Counted from the first letter of the stretch, positions 46,510 through 58,516 are shown. The stretch: DNA of 64,000 bases from Leptodactylus fallax (GCA_947044405.1 CAMRHE010000324.1:248001-312000), one strand, 5' to 3'. The notes: generated from the sequence alone by a model not told the origin. Translations and numbers: made by a program.

Positions 46510-47364
46510 TGTGAAAGATCCTCAGTGCGCCAACACCGCTGTGGCCACACCTGAGTCTTCTTTCATATAAAACCACACTCACCGCCAGTGAGTGCCGGGT
46601 TCACAAGATAAATACAAGACAAGCTTTCTAAATTTTATATATTTATTAACCCCTAAATGATTCGGTATTAACATCTAACACATGCAGTTCAGAACAGATA
46701 TGCAGATATATACAAGCATTAACAGTTACTAGTTACAATATACAGTACTTAAAATAAAAGGGAATAAAGGTGAAATAATTACTTTACCAAGCATCTCCTT
46801 GATGTGGCTCTATAGTCCAACACTCACACATGCTCTGTCATGTGTGAATCACCCAGTGGAGGCTTCTTGGCATGTGGCATTAACTCCTAGCATGTGGCAT
46901 CACAGTATATTCCAGCCTGCATGCTCTCATCACAGTCTCTCAGTAAACTCTTGTAGTCTCAGCACAGTCTCCTCCCATTGCCTCTTACCTCATCTTTTAT
47001 ACCCTTTATGCCACCTCCCAGAATGAGGTCACTGGCGGCAGCAAGTCTGATTGAATAATGCACTCAAGTCCAGATTTTTTGTATAGAGCTGAGACCAAGT
47101 GGAATGATACAATGTTATCAACCAGGTCTGATCTCCCTGCACAATGCATGTTTCTTTGATCACTCAGAGCTGTGTAGGAATACAATGGAGTCCTGCTGGA
47201 ATGGATACAAAGCTCTATTGTTCCAGTGTTGCTACTACTGCCAATATACACCTAGGCTTATAGCTGCGCACATTATGAATAAATGCAGGTAAGAAGGGAG
47301 ATACTATACCCAGAGATCAAAATACATCTCTGAGTTATAGCCATATTTAAGCAGAATCATTACA
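46510..47364 (-). repeat. 5' LTR of the nested LTR element
   Basis: 855 bp, the partner of 43168-44016. It ends ATCATTACA followed by the target duplicate GAGGG. On the transcribed strand it precedes the primer binding site, so it is the promoter-bearing copy. Confidence 0.9.
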
Positions 47365-47396
47365 GAGGGATACCAACAATTTTGTCCATGTCTGTA

Positions 47397-48403
47397 TATC
47401 CTTTGTTGGCAATGACAGAGGTCAAACGTTTTCTGTAAATCTTCATAAGGTTGGCACACACTGTTGCTGGTATGTTGGCCCATTCCTCCATACAGATCTC
47501 CTCTAGATCAGTGATGTTTTGGGGCTGTCGCTGGACAACACGGACTTTCAACTCCCTCAAAAGGTTTTCTATGGGGTTGAGATCTGGAGACTGGCTAGGC
47601 CACTGCAGGACCTTGAAATGCTTCTTACGAAGCCACTCCTTCGTTGCCCTGGTGGTGTGCTTGGTATCATTGTCATGCTGAAAGACCCAGCCACATTTTA
47701 TCTTCAATGTTCTTGCTGATGGAAGGAGGTTTGCACTCAAAATCTCACAATACATGGCCCCATTCATTCTTTCATGTACACTGACCAGTCGTCCTGGTCC
47801 ATTTGCAGAGAAACAGCCCCAAAGCATGATGTTGCCACCCCCATGCTTCACAGTAGGCATGGTGTTCTTTGGATGAAACTCAGCATTCACTCTCCTCCAA
47901 ACACGACGAGTTGTGTTTCTACCAAACAGTTCTACTTTGATTCCATCTGACTATATGACATTCTTCCAATACTCTTCTGGAACATCCAAATGCTCTCTAG
48001 CAAACTTCAGACGGGCCTGGATATGTACTGGCTTAAGCAGGGGGACATGTCTGGCACTGCAGGATCTGAGTCCCTGGCGGCGTAGTATGTTACGGACGGT
48101 AGCCTTTGTTACGTTAGTCCCAGCTTTCTGCAAGTCATTCACTATGTCCCCCCGTGTGGTTCTGGGATTTTTGCTCACCGTTCTTGTAATCATTTTGACC
48201 CCACGGGGTGAGATCTTGCATGGAGCCCCTGATCGAGGGATATTATCAGTGGTCTTATATGTCTTTCATTTTCTAACTATTGCTCCCACAATTGATTTCT
48301 TCACACCAAGCTGCTTGCCTATTGCAGATTCAGTCTTTCCAGCCTGGTGCAGGTTTACAATTTTGTTTCTGGTGTCCTTCCACAGCTCTTTGGTCTTCAC
48401 CAT
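47397..48403 (-). pseudogene. Tc1-like transposase (family B, copy 2)
   Basis: Starting at ATG 48403 the minus strand reads [20 protein letters not shown] (helix-turn-helix), then [20 protein letters not shown], a stop- and indel-interrupted middle, and an open 176-codon stretch. That stretch contains [40 protein letters not shown] (second catalytic D) and [15 protein letters not shown] (catalytic E). A stop falls after the EYWKN-like block near 47951, before the WSDE motif region. At the C-terminus, after ANKGYT, the frame runs into the family D terminus: that insertion hit the last codons (copy 1 ends RYITKY). Confidence 0.88.
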
Positions 48404-49057
48404 AGTGGAGTTTGGAGTGTGACTGTTTGAGGTTGTGGACAGGTGTCTTTTATACTGATAACAATTTCAAACAGGTGCCATTACTACAGGTAATGAGTGG
48501 AGGACAGAGGAGCCTCTTAAAGAAGAAGTTACAGGTATGTGAGAGCCAGAAATCTTGCTTGTTTGTAGGTGACCAAATACTTATTTTCCACCATAATTTG
48601 CAAATAAATTCTTAAAAAAATCAGACAATGTGATTTTCTAGATATGTTTTCTCATTTTGTTTCTCATAGTTGAGGTCTACCTATGATGTCAATTACAGGC
48701 CTCTCTCATCTTTTTAAGAGGGAGAACTTGCACAATTGGTGGCTGACTAAATACTTTTTTTTCCCCACTGTATCTCACCGTCCACTACAGCTTTGAACTT
48801 GAGACTACCGTCATTTTACAGACAATAATCTTGGCTATCTCATACATAAATTTGATTTGAAACTATTTAGCATATGATTAGTTATGCAGATTCTTGTCAT
48901 GTAACTGCATTGTTACTGTTTTGCTCCTGGTGGTGGAAAAATCTTTTTCTTCTTTTATACTACAAATTACAACCTGTTCTCACATTGCCTAATAGCTCAG
49001 TGTGTTATTAGGTTAATTCTCAAGCAAAAGGTCACTGGTTCAAATCAAAGATCAGCC

Positions 49058-50027
49058 ATGAAGAAGATTTCCCAAGAAAAGAGAAAAAGCATCATCCAGC
49101 TCATAGATGGCGGTCTCTTGGCCAAGTAAATTGCCAAACTGCATCATGTGAGTGCTATGACAATTGGAAGAATACAAAATGAAGTCCATCCATCTATTCA
49201 AAATCCAAGAGGTGAAGGTCCAGGCAAAATATCAGAGTAATCTTATTACAAGGTCTATCAGTTCTGGCACGACAAACACGCCAATGGAGGTGGCTTGTAT
49301 GCTTAGTAATAGTGAGATCACAGACATCCATGCAAGCACCGTGTGATTCCTGTTACGCAAGTCTGGAATGGTGGCCCAAAAAAGGTGAAGAAGCAGCGAC
49401 TTCAATATCGTCATAAGAAGCATTGGCTCGAGTTTGCAAAAAAGTAAAGAAAAGTCGACAGTAGAAGATTGGAAATGGTTTATTTGGAGCGATGAGACAA
49501 AAGTCAATAGACTGGGCTCTGATTGGTGCAAATGGGTCTGAAAGAAACAAGGGGAAATGGGGCTAACCGATTGAGAAATTGAAGGAACTTCATCAGGAAG
49601 CCTGATGATATGAGGTTGTTTCACAACCAAAGGCGTTGGATGCTTGACCAGGATCGATGGTGGTCTCAGTGCTGAGCTATATGTGAGTATCCTACAAAAC
49701 AAGTAACTTCATACACTCTAGTACTATGGGTATGAAAAGGACAACATAATGTTCCAGCAGGACAACAATTTAAAGCATAGATCAAGATTAGTGAAGAAAT
49801 GGTTTAATGACAATAAAGTAGAGGTGCTGGATTGGCCCCTACAGTCCCCAGACCTCAACCCAATTGAACACTGTGGGTAGAGTTCAAGAAAAAGCTGAAA
49901 AGTGAGACGACCAATATATACCAACATTGGCAATGTGTAAGAGACCTGGGATCAGATTTAGATCGAGAGCATGCCTAGAAGGATTCAGGCAGTATTGAAA
50001 GCCAAGGGTGGATTTACAAAATACTAA
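49058..50027 (+). pseudogene. Tc1-like transposase (family C)
   Basis: From ATG 49058 the plus strand reads MKKISQEKRKSIIQLIDGGL with an in-frame stop after LLAK, then SAMTIGRIQNEVHPSIQNPR. Decayed sequence follows up to WSDETKVNRLGSDWC (first D), IMFQQDNNLKHRSRLVKKWF (second D) and SPDLNPIEH (catalytic E). It ends KGGFTKY then TAA at 50025. Several stops and frameshifts are present, more than in family A or B, which agrees with its place as the oldest layer. The KGGFTKY ending and spacing are typical of Tc1 transposases of about 340 residues. Confidence 0.82.
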
Positions 50028-50256
50028 CAAAAATAAAACTTAGATTTTTAGGAGCAAAACAGTATCAATGCAGTTACATGACAAGAATCTAATCAAACTA
50101 ATCATATGCTAAATAGTTGCAAGTCAAATTTATGTATGAGATAGCCAAGAGGATTGTTTATAAAATGATGGTAGTCTCATGTTCGAAGCTGTAGTGGATG
50201 GTGAGATAAAGAACCTAAAAGTTCAAAACATTGTTACCCTTTTGCTCATCAGTGTA

Positions 50257-51148
50257 AATCTTGAGTCTGCTTTGTTTTAATAAAGAAGATCTATTGCACA
50301 CAATAATAGTAACTTTTTTTTTGACTGTATGGTTTGAGTCATGTTTCTTTTAATGGGAATAACAAGAACTGACTGTCTGATTTTTGCAGCCTGTTTCAAC
50401 AAACATTCGAAATAGGATATTAAAATAAGAAAGCGCAAAAAAGTAAACTGAAAATGGTTTTCTTTTATAGTGTGTTATATATGAAATGCTTTAGTTATCC
50501 CAAAGATAAGAGAATGTCCCATACAAATACAGTATTATTGCTGCACACTATTTTTCATTTTAATATTAGTTATACAATGGTGTTATCTAATATAGAATTC
50601 TGTTTATCCTGATATATTTTCTTTATTTTTATCATGACATCATTTAACAATGCAGTTTTGTTAGCTTATATCAAATTGATATCAATCTACAATAACAGAT
50701 GATTCTATAAAAATAAATGAATAAATAAATAAATAACAGCTTTTTTGCTTAAAGGTGCACTTTCTGGAAATCCATCTAAATAACTTCAGTTAACATAATC
50801 AGTTTTTAGTTTGATGATGAGTATATTTCTAAATTTTGAAGAGTTTAGTACTGGTAGATTTAAAGTGTAGAACTTTTCAACATTTTTTATTTTCTGACAC
50901 CCTTTGTATCATTAATACATTTTGTAGAGCTGTTCTCTGCTTTCACTAGGAGTATGACCATGGGTTCTTGTGTAATGCAGGGAAGCTGAGGCTGGGGGGG
51001 GGGGCTAAGTTCAAATAGTTATATTTCGGGTAATATAAAGCTGATATTCTCATTCATTTCATATTACACCAAGATCTCAGTTATGTATTATACCAGAGAT
51101 ATCACCAACTAAGAACACAGTCAGGTTTGGGGGCAGCTACAGTGGGTG
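50257..51148. other. AT-rich interval, nothing recognised
   Basis: No coding motif or terminal repeat is visible. A short ATAA repeat lies at 50715-50737 and a G-run at 50994-51003. Confidence 0.45.
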
Positions 51149-51150
51149 TA

Positions 51151-51215
<65 letters not shown>
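51149..51215. repeat. (TG)n(TA)n compound microsatellite
   Basis: A TG run (about 51149-51174) is followed by an uninterrupted TA run that stops exactly at the LTR border. Confidence 0.95.
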
Positions 51216-51218
<3 letters not shown>

Positions 51219-51702
51219 GAGGGTGTGAACCTAGATGGCGCTGGTGAGTGACCCAAATACAGGATTGAAAAGGACCTTGACCACACCCATACCTGGGGCT
51301 TCACTCTAGAGGGAGTACACACAGCAGGAGAGTGCTGCTGGTGACCTGCAGGGAGCAGGTAGATGGTGGACCAGTCGGAGACAGACAGGTGGTCTGTCCC
51401 AAGAGGACTGGATTCCACAAACAGACTTGGTTAAGCACAGTGTGAGTCAGACTGCTGAGGAGAAACCTCAGCAAAGCTTCTTGCCCCCAGAAGTTAGTCA
51501 GGGCTCAAGAAGTGAGGTATTGCCCTGTGTGTGGGCTAGGCTGTTTTGTTATTTTTGTTCCTGTTTACTTTTACAAGCTGAATAAATCCATTTCTTTTGG
51601 ATTGCCATTGCCTGATATGCTGTTTATTTGGCACCCAGTGCCACAAACACCTCTGTAAAGTCCAGGAAGCTGCTACCTTTGAAGCTAAACTACCCCCAAT
51701 TG

Positions 51703-51705
<3 letters not shown>
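51216..51705 (+). repeat. Solo LTR inside a TA microsatellite
   Basis: A 490-bp block starts TGTGAGGGTGTGAACC and ends CCCCAATTGTCA, with AATAAA at 51581-51586 preceded by a T-rich region and followed by TTGCCATTGCC. TA repeats abut it on both sides, so it appears to have inserted into a TA tract. Internal retrotransposon sequence is absent, as expected after LTR-LTR recombination. The 5-bp duplication cannot be verified because the flanks are simple sequence (TATAT left, CTATA right). Confidence 0.6.
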
Positions 51706-51799
<94 letters not shown>

Positions 51800-51850
51800 T
51801 TGGCACTTGCGCATACAAAGAATGTTAGTGTGTGTGTGTGTGTGTGTATA
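51706..51850. repeat. (TA)n and (TG)n microsatellites
   Basis: An almost pure TA run of about 44 copies (51708-51795) and a TG run at 51823-51847. They are the continuation of the repeat interrupted by the LTR. Long YIYIYI frames on both strands are artefacts. Confidence 0.95.
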
Positions 51851-52262
51851 CAGTCATAAGAAAATCAAAGTACACCCTCTTAGAATTCTGTGCTTTCACA
51901 TCAGGTATAACTAAAACAAAAATGGTCCTTAGAGGGTTTAATACAACCTCAGATGAACAACAAGACACAAAAGATTTCACAGTGGCATTATTTATTTAAT
52001 AAAAATACATGCGTAAACAACCCAGGATTCAATAGCTTGTAAAAACACCTTTAGCAGCAATAACTTAAAGTAATTGTTTTCTATCAATCTCTCATATAAT
52101 TCTAGAAGTTCTAGAATTCTACAACATTGCTTCAGTTCATGGAGGTTTGTAGGCATTTGTTTATGTTTAGCTATATTAAGGTCTTGCCACAGCATTTCAA
52201 GTCTACTGAGGTCTGCGCTTTCACAGTCTGGCACTGTCCTATTTTTAATACGAATAACAGCA
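51851..52262 (-). mobile_element. Tc1-like fragment (family E)
   Basis: After TA at 51849-51850 comes CAGTCATAAGAAAATCAAAG, a Tc1-type terminus. The minus-strand frame ending near 51992 reads PDCESADLSRLEMLWQDLNI AKHK in place of the usual [20 protein letters not shown] block. It continues TNLHELKQCC and is followed by an LLKVFLQAIESW-like tail. Only the last part of the transposase and one terminal repeat are present. Confidence 0.6.
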
Positions 52263-53499
52263 TAGTGTTATAGCAAAATATACTCATAGATGTATCAAAG
52301 GGAATACCTGGTCTTCTTTAAAGTGATTTTCATTTTACAAAATTTCTTAGGAATAAATTTATGCACAGCTAGTGTACAATGAGTTAAGGTATTTTTAAAA
52401 TAACGTTTTTCAGTGCCACTTAAGATAATGAGGACATTAATTTAATAATCTTTTCTGGCTGTTGTTCTCACCAGGCACTGACAGCATGCCACAAATTTTT
52501 CTTGAAATTCTTTAAATTGTCACTTTGCCAATGTTATGTTACTTTGGCATTTGCATAAATGGCAGGGATAACTGGAAGGATAATCCATGCTCTCTTCTGT
52601 CTCCCAAGCACTGTTCTCATGATTAGTGAATCTTTTCCATTTTAGAAGATATTCAAGCTGGCAGACAAGGCCACAGTTTTTTCTTGAAATTCTGTATTTT
52701 CCTCCATCTCCTCCCATAAGGGGATAATTATTGGCAACTTGTTTACGCCATAATTTTTTCTTCAAAATATGTAGTTTCCAAACAGTATTGTCATAATAAC
52801 AACAAAATAAAAAAAAACAAAAAAAAAAACACCACTGCTTCTTCCAATATCTACAGCATGTTTGTGCAGCATTCTGTCCCTGTAAAGGGATAATTTTGGT
52901 CAACTCATTTTTTCTGTAAAGCCAATTCTTCATCACTTTTCAACCAGGCACATTGGCACAATTTTTTATTCAAAATAACAAGCCTGTTGCACTTAGATTT
53001 CCCCAAAATGGGCTAGTTTTTGTATAGAACCATTGGTTTTTCCAATATAACTGCTGTTTATGAAAAAATACACAGGCAACTATCTTCCCCCAAAACAGGC
53101 TATTTTTAGAGCATGTTAACTGCTAAAGAGTGTAAAAGATAGGGAAAAAGCTTGTCATGTTGACAAAATTCCGGCTATGTTTGCCTTAGTGAGGTAGAAA
53201 TCGGATGGATGGGAGCCCTGACAGTGTCATACATTATGTTTTAAGCCAATGTAAACTCTGGTTTATGACAAAATTATTTTACCTAAAACAAATCGCTAGA
53301 GACAGTAAAAATACCAAAAGGTTAAAAAGTACATACCCCCACTTACTGGACACACATAGACACATTTAGGATATTTAGCATACTACTTTGTGATAGTGTA
53401 TCAAAAAAATCATGTTTCTTTAGAGAGGCTACTTGTGATGTACATATTTGGAGATGTCCAGCCAAAAATGCTGCAAAGTAGTTAACTGAATGAATAAAA
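52263..53499. other. AT-rich interval with a weak degenerate repeat
   Basis: Phrases such as AAGGGGATAATTATTGGCAAC and AAAGGGATAATTTTGGTCAAC (52720, 52887), each followed by TTTTTTCT, and CCCCAAAATGGGCTAGTTTT / CCCCCAAAACAGGCTATTTTT (53003, 53089) suggest a decayed tandem of about 90-170 bp. No gene is recognised. Confidence 0.4.
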
Positions 53500-53745
53500 A
53501 AGAAATCTAAATCAAATCAATATTTGGTGTGACCACCCTTTGGAGGAATCCTGGAAGTGACCTGATCTCAACATTGGTGAGTCTGTTTGGGATTACATAA
53601 AGAGGCAGAAGGATATGACCAAGCCGACATCCACAGAGGATCTGTGGTTAGTTCTCCAATTGGAACAACCTCCCTGCTGAGTTAAAAAAAGGGTGCAAGT
53701 GTACCTAGAGGAAATGAGCCTCAAGGCAAAGGGCTACTACTAAAG
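53500..53745 (+). pseudogene. Tc1/mariner-like transposase 3' remnant
   Basis: The sequence at 53510-53570 (AATATTTGGTGTGACCACCC, GGAATCCTGGAAGTGA) recalls the subterminal region of a Tc1-like family. On the plus strand 53575-53690 reads VSLFGITx-like text and DYIKRQKDMTKPTSTEDLWL, close to the ...LWDYMKR...PTSTEELW block near the C-terminus of some Tc1 transposases. It is very short and decayed. Confidence 0.4.
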
Positions 53746-55599
53746 GATGACTGCTTTATTGATACATATCACTGCATGTTTGCACGTTTTTGCATTATTT
53801 TCTACTGATTATCATTGGCTTTTTGCACTTATCAGTTTTATGCTGGACAGTTAGGAGTTATTAGGTCATTTCTGTGTTGCTGTGCAAGCAAGAGTAGCTT
53901 ATACTCTAGCTTTTCTAGAAGGTGGGAAGAGATTAGTGGTTGCTATGTAAGCCGTATACCGGGGTGGGCTCCCCAGGATAAAGCGAAGTCACAAACAAAG
54001 GAAGCAACTCCAAATCAATATAGTAAAAAACAAGATTTTGCATTGTGTTGAAACACCTCTTTACCAAAAAAAATACTCCCAACTATTTACAAACACTCAG
54101 CCAGTAAGCTGAGGCCCTGGTGTTGTACAGAGCGGTGCCCTCTCATGTGCATCTCCAAAACACTCCAAGCTTTTACCTATCTGCAGGCTGCTACTAACCA
54201 GCCGCTTGTTACCTTTTTATCACCCTAGTCACAGGAACAATTCAGTAAGTGTGATAGGGACACTGGCAGTACAACACAAGAGCTTACAAACTTATCAAAA
54301 TACCCCTATAATAGAAGGTCAGCTTGCAAGCAAAAGAAATGTGACAATGTATAAAATGTCGCTTCTAGACTTCCTCAGAAGCTCCTCTCTGGGAGTTACA
54401 AGTCTATAGAATTCTCTGAGTCTTAGTCCTTACTACCGAATAGGTAGATAATTCACCAGTAGTGTGAACAGCTGGAAGCGGGGCTCATCCAGAAAACATG
54501 CGGTCTCACTGACGGGGCCACTTCTCAGCCAGGTCCTTGATAGCAATCTTCAACTTAGGATGCTGTCTGAATAAACCCTGGAACAGTCTCTGCTTCAGCA
54601 CCCCCTTGTTATATATCTGATCCCTTAGGAATCTTTTTCCTCTCACTTCAGTGCTTCTTCTTCTAAAAGCTCAAAAGCACACTCCTAAGATGGCTGCCAC
54701 ACACACTCTGCTCCTTCTTAATCCTCCTCTGCAGAACAGGGTCTCCACGTCACTACTCCAGGGAATTACAGAATTACAGTCCTTCCCCTTTCTGAGGTAA
54801 CAGTGGCCTCTTGTGGTCAAACAAACAAATATCAGTTTATAAAAAAAAACAAAAAAAAACTTATTCACAGAAACAGGTACATTCATAACATGAAGTCTGT
54901 TTCCCCATCTTACAACTATAAGCCCCCATCTTTAACTAGGAAGTCACTTTTTGTTCGCCTTAGACAGTAGTTAGCATCAGATTGGCGAAGTATGTTTCAA
55001 CTCTGAAGGTTAGTTAATGGCAGATAGCGTTCACAGGCAGTCCCATGTCACCTGGCCTCAGGCTCCCAGAATCAAGACTTTGTGAATCTACATATTATTG
55101 GACACCACTACTTCTAAATAGTGCAGAAACTTAGATATCTATGGCAGAGACGTGCCCTGAATTTCCCCAGTGGGGGCTGAAAAGGTAGCCTAGATCAGGG
55201 CATCTAACATCAAGCGTACTCCAAAATGTCATCACATGGGAGACAAGAAACATGAAGTCCCCTGGGGGACCCTACACCATCATCTCAGTGCAACCCCCTC
55301 ATCACTGTGCCTGCCTAGGGGCTGTAAAAGGACTTGTTGTCAAAAGTCAATGTGAGAAGCGAGGCTGCCATCTTGGGCTTGCTCCTGACTATACCATCTC
55401 CACACTGTTGAGCCCCAGGTTGCTGCATATTTTGGTGTCACAAACAGGATTAACCTCTTTGCTTTCAAGCAAGATAAAGCAACTAGTGACACATAGCAGC
55501 TGAATTCAAGTAAAGCCGAGCCAGAGTGCTTTCCCAAGCCACCAGCAAGAAAACACCTCAGCTGGATCAAACACTTGGAATTATGGAAATCAAAGGATT
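53746..55599. other. Unclassified repeat-like interval (possible LTR, minus strand)
   Basis: From about 54064 to 54895 the DNA is GC-richer than its surroundings and, read on the minus strand, has promoter/LTR-like texture (TGACCACAAGAGGCCACTG, GGAGTAGTGACGTGGAGACC, AAGATGGCTGCC in plus). No paired LTR, polypurine tract or target duplication was found. The rest, including 54896-55599, has no recognisable frame. Confidence 0.3.
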
Positions 55600-56820
55600 G
55601 ATAGACATGTGTATGATATGCAAATTATAAAAAATGAAAACAAAATATTCAAACCATCTAAATTTATTGAGTTTTAAGTTTGAGCCCCTAAAACAGAAAT
55701 ACACACACTTACACATCTGCTATCAATGAGGTTATTAATGTTTGCCTTAGGAATGACACAACATACTGAACACATTTGAACACGAAAACAATCAAAATTG
55801 GCTGCTGGCAGCTTCCTTTGCAAATGCCAGCCAATGATGCCTCAGATGTGCTTGATTGAAAACAAATTCAGAGATCGTGCAGATCATAGCAGCACATTTT
55901 GGTCATGTAGGATACTCACAGTAGCACGAGCAACATGCAGCCTGGCATTATTCCGTTGAAAAACGACTCTTAGGACACTTTGGAGAATGGCTGTACCACT
56001 GGTTCTATGACCAAATGAATGTAACTCAGTGCTGAACTGAAGACTAGAGGGGTTTGGCTACCATACTTTATGCCACCCATCACCAAAATCCCAGAATTAG
56101 GACAGCTGTGATGTTCCCTTGTGAAGGATTCTTCATGGTGTTGCTGACATGGTGACCAGACCAATCTCTGGCTATCATTGGATCTGAGACAAAAGTATGA
56201 CTTATCAGTGAAGGGTTTCATCCTCCATTGCTGTCTTGCTATGTACCATGACAGCTTTTGAGAGTGGTGGCATGAGGTCAAAGTCTGGCTCATAGCCCAG
56301 TGTCATTCAAATTCCTTGTGATGCTTTGTGTTAATACTGTTTGCTGCCCTATAATTGGGATGTGATGTCCATTTTTACTTGCAGCACACCCTGGAGCACT
56401 ACATGTCATTCTTCCAATCAGTTTGTGCAGAGGTTTGCATGAACCTCTTGCTGTCATTACAGTTCTTTGTTCTCTCAACCACTGGGAAACACACATTGAA
56501 TAGTGCTGACATCTTTTCCTAAGTGCAAAGCAAGTGATAAACCATGGTCTCTCAGTTCAAGAATTCTGTCCCTCCAAGTTTTCAATTGGCATGGTGACGA
56601 GCAGGAGACATCGCACAATCACCCCACACCCAATCCAATATTTTTCAGATTTCATGTGGCTAAAAACTTTGCTTTTAATCTGGCTTTAATTCCCCTCCCA
56701 AATGTTACACATTGGAACTAGATCCTTGAAAATTTGATCATTTGCAGATCTTAGTGACTTAGTGATCTTGTTACTTCGTCAATTTGCATAATGGCTTTTT
56801 CATCTTGGTGTTACAATTTC
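55600..56820 (-). pseudogene. Tc1-like transposase of a second, divergent lineage
   Basis: Read on the minus strand the remnants run NWRDRILELRDHGLSLALHL (near 56560, helix-turn-helix region), VSQWLREQRTVMTARGSCKP and a catalytic block FTDKSYFCLRSNDSQRLVWS. NSGILVMGGIKYGSQTPLVF, IEPVVQPF and a VFQRNNARLHVARATVSIL block follow (second catalytic D replaced by N). The pattern DESRF..R..D...RVWR..., GVMVWGGI.YG.RSPLVF, VLRP.V.PF..., QQDNARPH matches a Tc1 lineage frequent in arthropods as well as vertebrates, unlike families A-E. The first D-E pair reads DKS, so catalytic residues are lost, and stops abound. Terminal repeats were not resolved. Confidence 0.6.
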
Positions 56821-58040
56821 AATGTTGAGTATATATACAGTTTAAGTGTTTTATAAACTGAATCAATAGTTACTCACATGAGGTTTTGAGATCAACTGTG
56901 CTTCTATGATGCAGTAACCAATTGCTCTCGGTGTTTTGTGTTTTTTTCTTTGCTTATGAATTAATGAAACGGTCTACTATTTGGTAATTTTCTGCATGAT
57001 AAATCATGCAATTTCTTGAAAATATCACAAAGTAATAAAATCGCCAGGATTCAGATTATAAAGCAATCCTCCTACTGGTGAATCTACAAAATCATAACTC
57101 TTAATATAGCAAAATTTCTATCCGGACAGCTTGCATTATTTCATGTATGTATTTAGTCAACTGAAGTATAAATTAAAATTGTTTTACGATGAAAAATGTA
57201 TAAATTGTAGTAATTTCTAGCTGTATAAGGTTTCTATACCAATAATAAATATATTGATAATTAAAACTTAGAAGTCCCTAGTTTTAATATTTATTGAAAA
57301 TGTTAGCAAATTAGCACCTCACATTGGTTAATTTATCAAAGTATCATAACTAAAAAATTATATAAGACCCCGTTCCCATTTTATGTTTTTATGTGGTTAT
57401 TACATGCATTTGTTTTTTTTCAAAACCATGTATGTATCCAAATGAGGAGCGGCGTAATGATCTTGTGCATACAAAAAGTTCAGGAACTGCATTAAACTAC
57501 AAAGTACAAAACTAAGATTAGTGGGTCCAAAAATAGTTACAGCGAGCTGAGCTTGATCAATCAAGCAGTTGTTACTATTGTTTTTTAAGCTGCTTAGATA
57601 ATCTGATATAAATGCTTTTGTTGTCCTATGTCATGGGAATGTTAGACTAGGTGCTAGGCTGTGCTAGGCTCTCTGTTGTTTGGGTTCACAGTAAGACCCA
57701 AACGACTGAGAGCCAGACCGCTAAAACATCGGTTACATGTGGACAGCGGCGGACACCATTGAGTATAATGGGGTCAGCCAGGTGTCCACCATTTTATACT
57801 GAAAGTGGCAGTGAGAATAGACACCTGAGCAGGACTTTTCTGTCCACCGATTTCACCATGTAACAATTTTCAAAAAAATATTTCTTCCCAGTTGTTAAGT
57901 GTGTTTTCCTTTTTGTTTGTACCTTAAATGAATAGAAAAAAGTTATTATTCCCTGTAAACTTTGCTTTTGTGGTCAGCACAATGATATTTTGAAATTGAT
58001 CTATTTTTAAGGATATTCGCAATATTTCAAGATACGTAAG
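56821..58040. other. AT-rich interval, nothing recognised
   Basis: No supported gene is present. A 70-codon frame at 57651-57863 has no motif. The region may include the 5' flank of the transposon-like gene downstream. Confidence 0.4.
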
Positions 58041-58127
58041 AAGTTTCTGGAATTGTGAGAACTATCAAGAACTTTCTAGAACTGCCCAGAATTATCTAGA
58101 ACTTTCTGGGACTGTACAGAATTGTAG
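58041..58127 (+). promoter_or_regulatory. Heat-shock-element-like array upstream of the transposon-like gene
   Basis: AGAACTTTCTAGAAC at 58068-58082 is a perfect three-unit heat shock element (GAA..TTC..GAA on a 5-bp grid). A second, weaker one starts at 58098 (AGAACTTTCTGGGAC), and TTCTGGAA lies at 58045-58052. Units 58068-58097 and 58098-58127 are a 30-bp direct repeat. The array is about 390 bp upstream of the first ATG of the gene. Binding by heat-shock factor is an inference from sequence only. Confidence 0.5.
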
Positions 58128-58516
58128 GTAGCTGTATAACTACAGTTATATAGGGCCACTATAGCCCTTCCTGAGAGACGGAGAGACAGGATCTAATTGA
58201 TTGGGATTGCATAGTAAGTGGGCAATGGCCATCACAGACAAAGGGGAATTGACCTAGACAGACAGGTGTGAATTCAATATCTATTCAGATTCTGATAACG
58301 ACAGTATTCACACTTCACCCCACACAAATTAAAGGAGGAGCTTAGGAATGTAAATGTAAATATTGTGTGTTACTCTGGTACCGGGTGATCAATCTTGCTC
58401 TGCTGAATCCTCAGTACACTCTTGAACTTTAATACTGCATGGAATAAAGACCATTTTTATCAAGTTTGGAGAGACATCCTTTTTCTTTACAGTTCACAGC
58501 AACTTAATCAATTTAG

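Larger units (their letters stand above)
43168..47364 (-). mobile_element. Fourth-level LTR retrotransposon, 4.2 kb, non-autonomous
   Basis: Two near-identical LTRs (43168-44016 and 46510-47364) enclose a 2.5-kb interior. GAGGG lies on both sides (43163-43167 and 47365-47369), a perfect 5-bp target duplication. A polypurine tract and a tRNA-like primer site show the element runs on the minus strand. The interior encodes gag-like and protease-like text but no reverse transcriptase, RNase H or integrase. It would depend on another element and resembles a deleted Ty3/gypsy member. The LTRs differ at roughly 15-20 positions of 850 by eye, so this is the youngest layer of the nest. Confidence 0.9.

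Noticed and set aside
51536..51914. Frames encoding long Tyr-Ile runs
   Set aside because: They are translations of the TA microsatellite.
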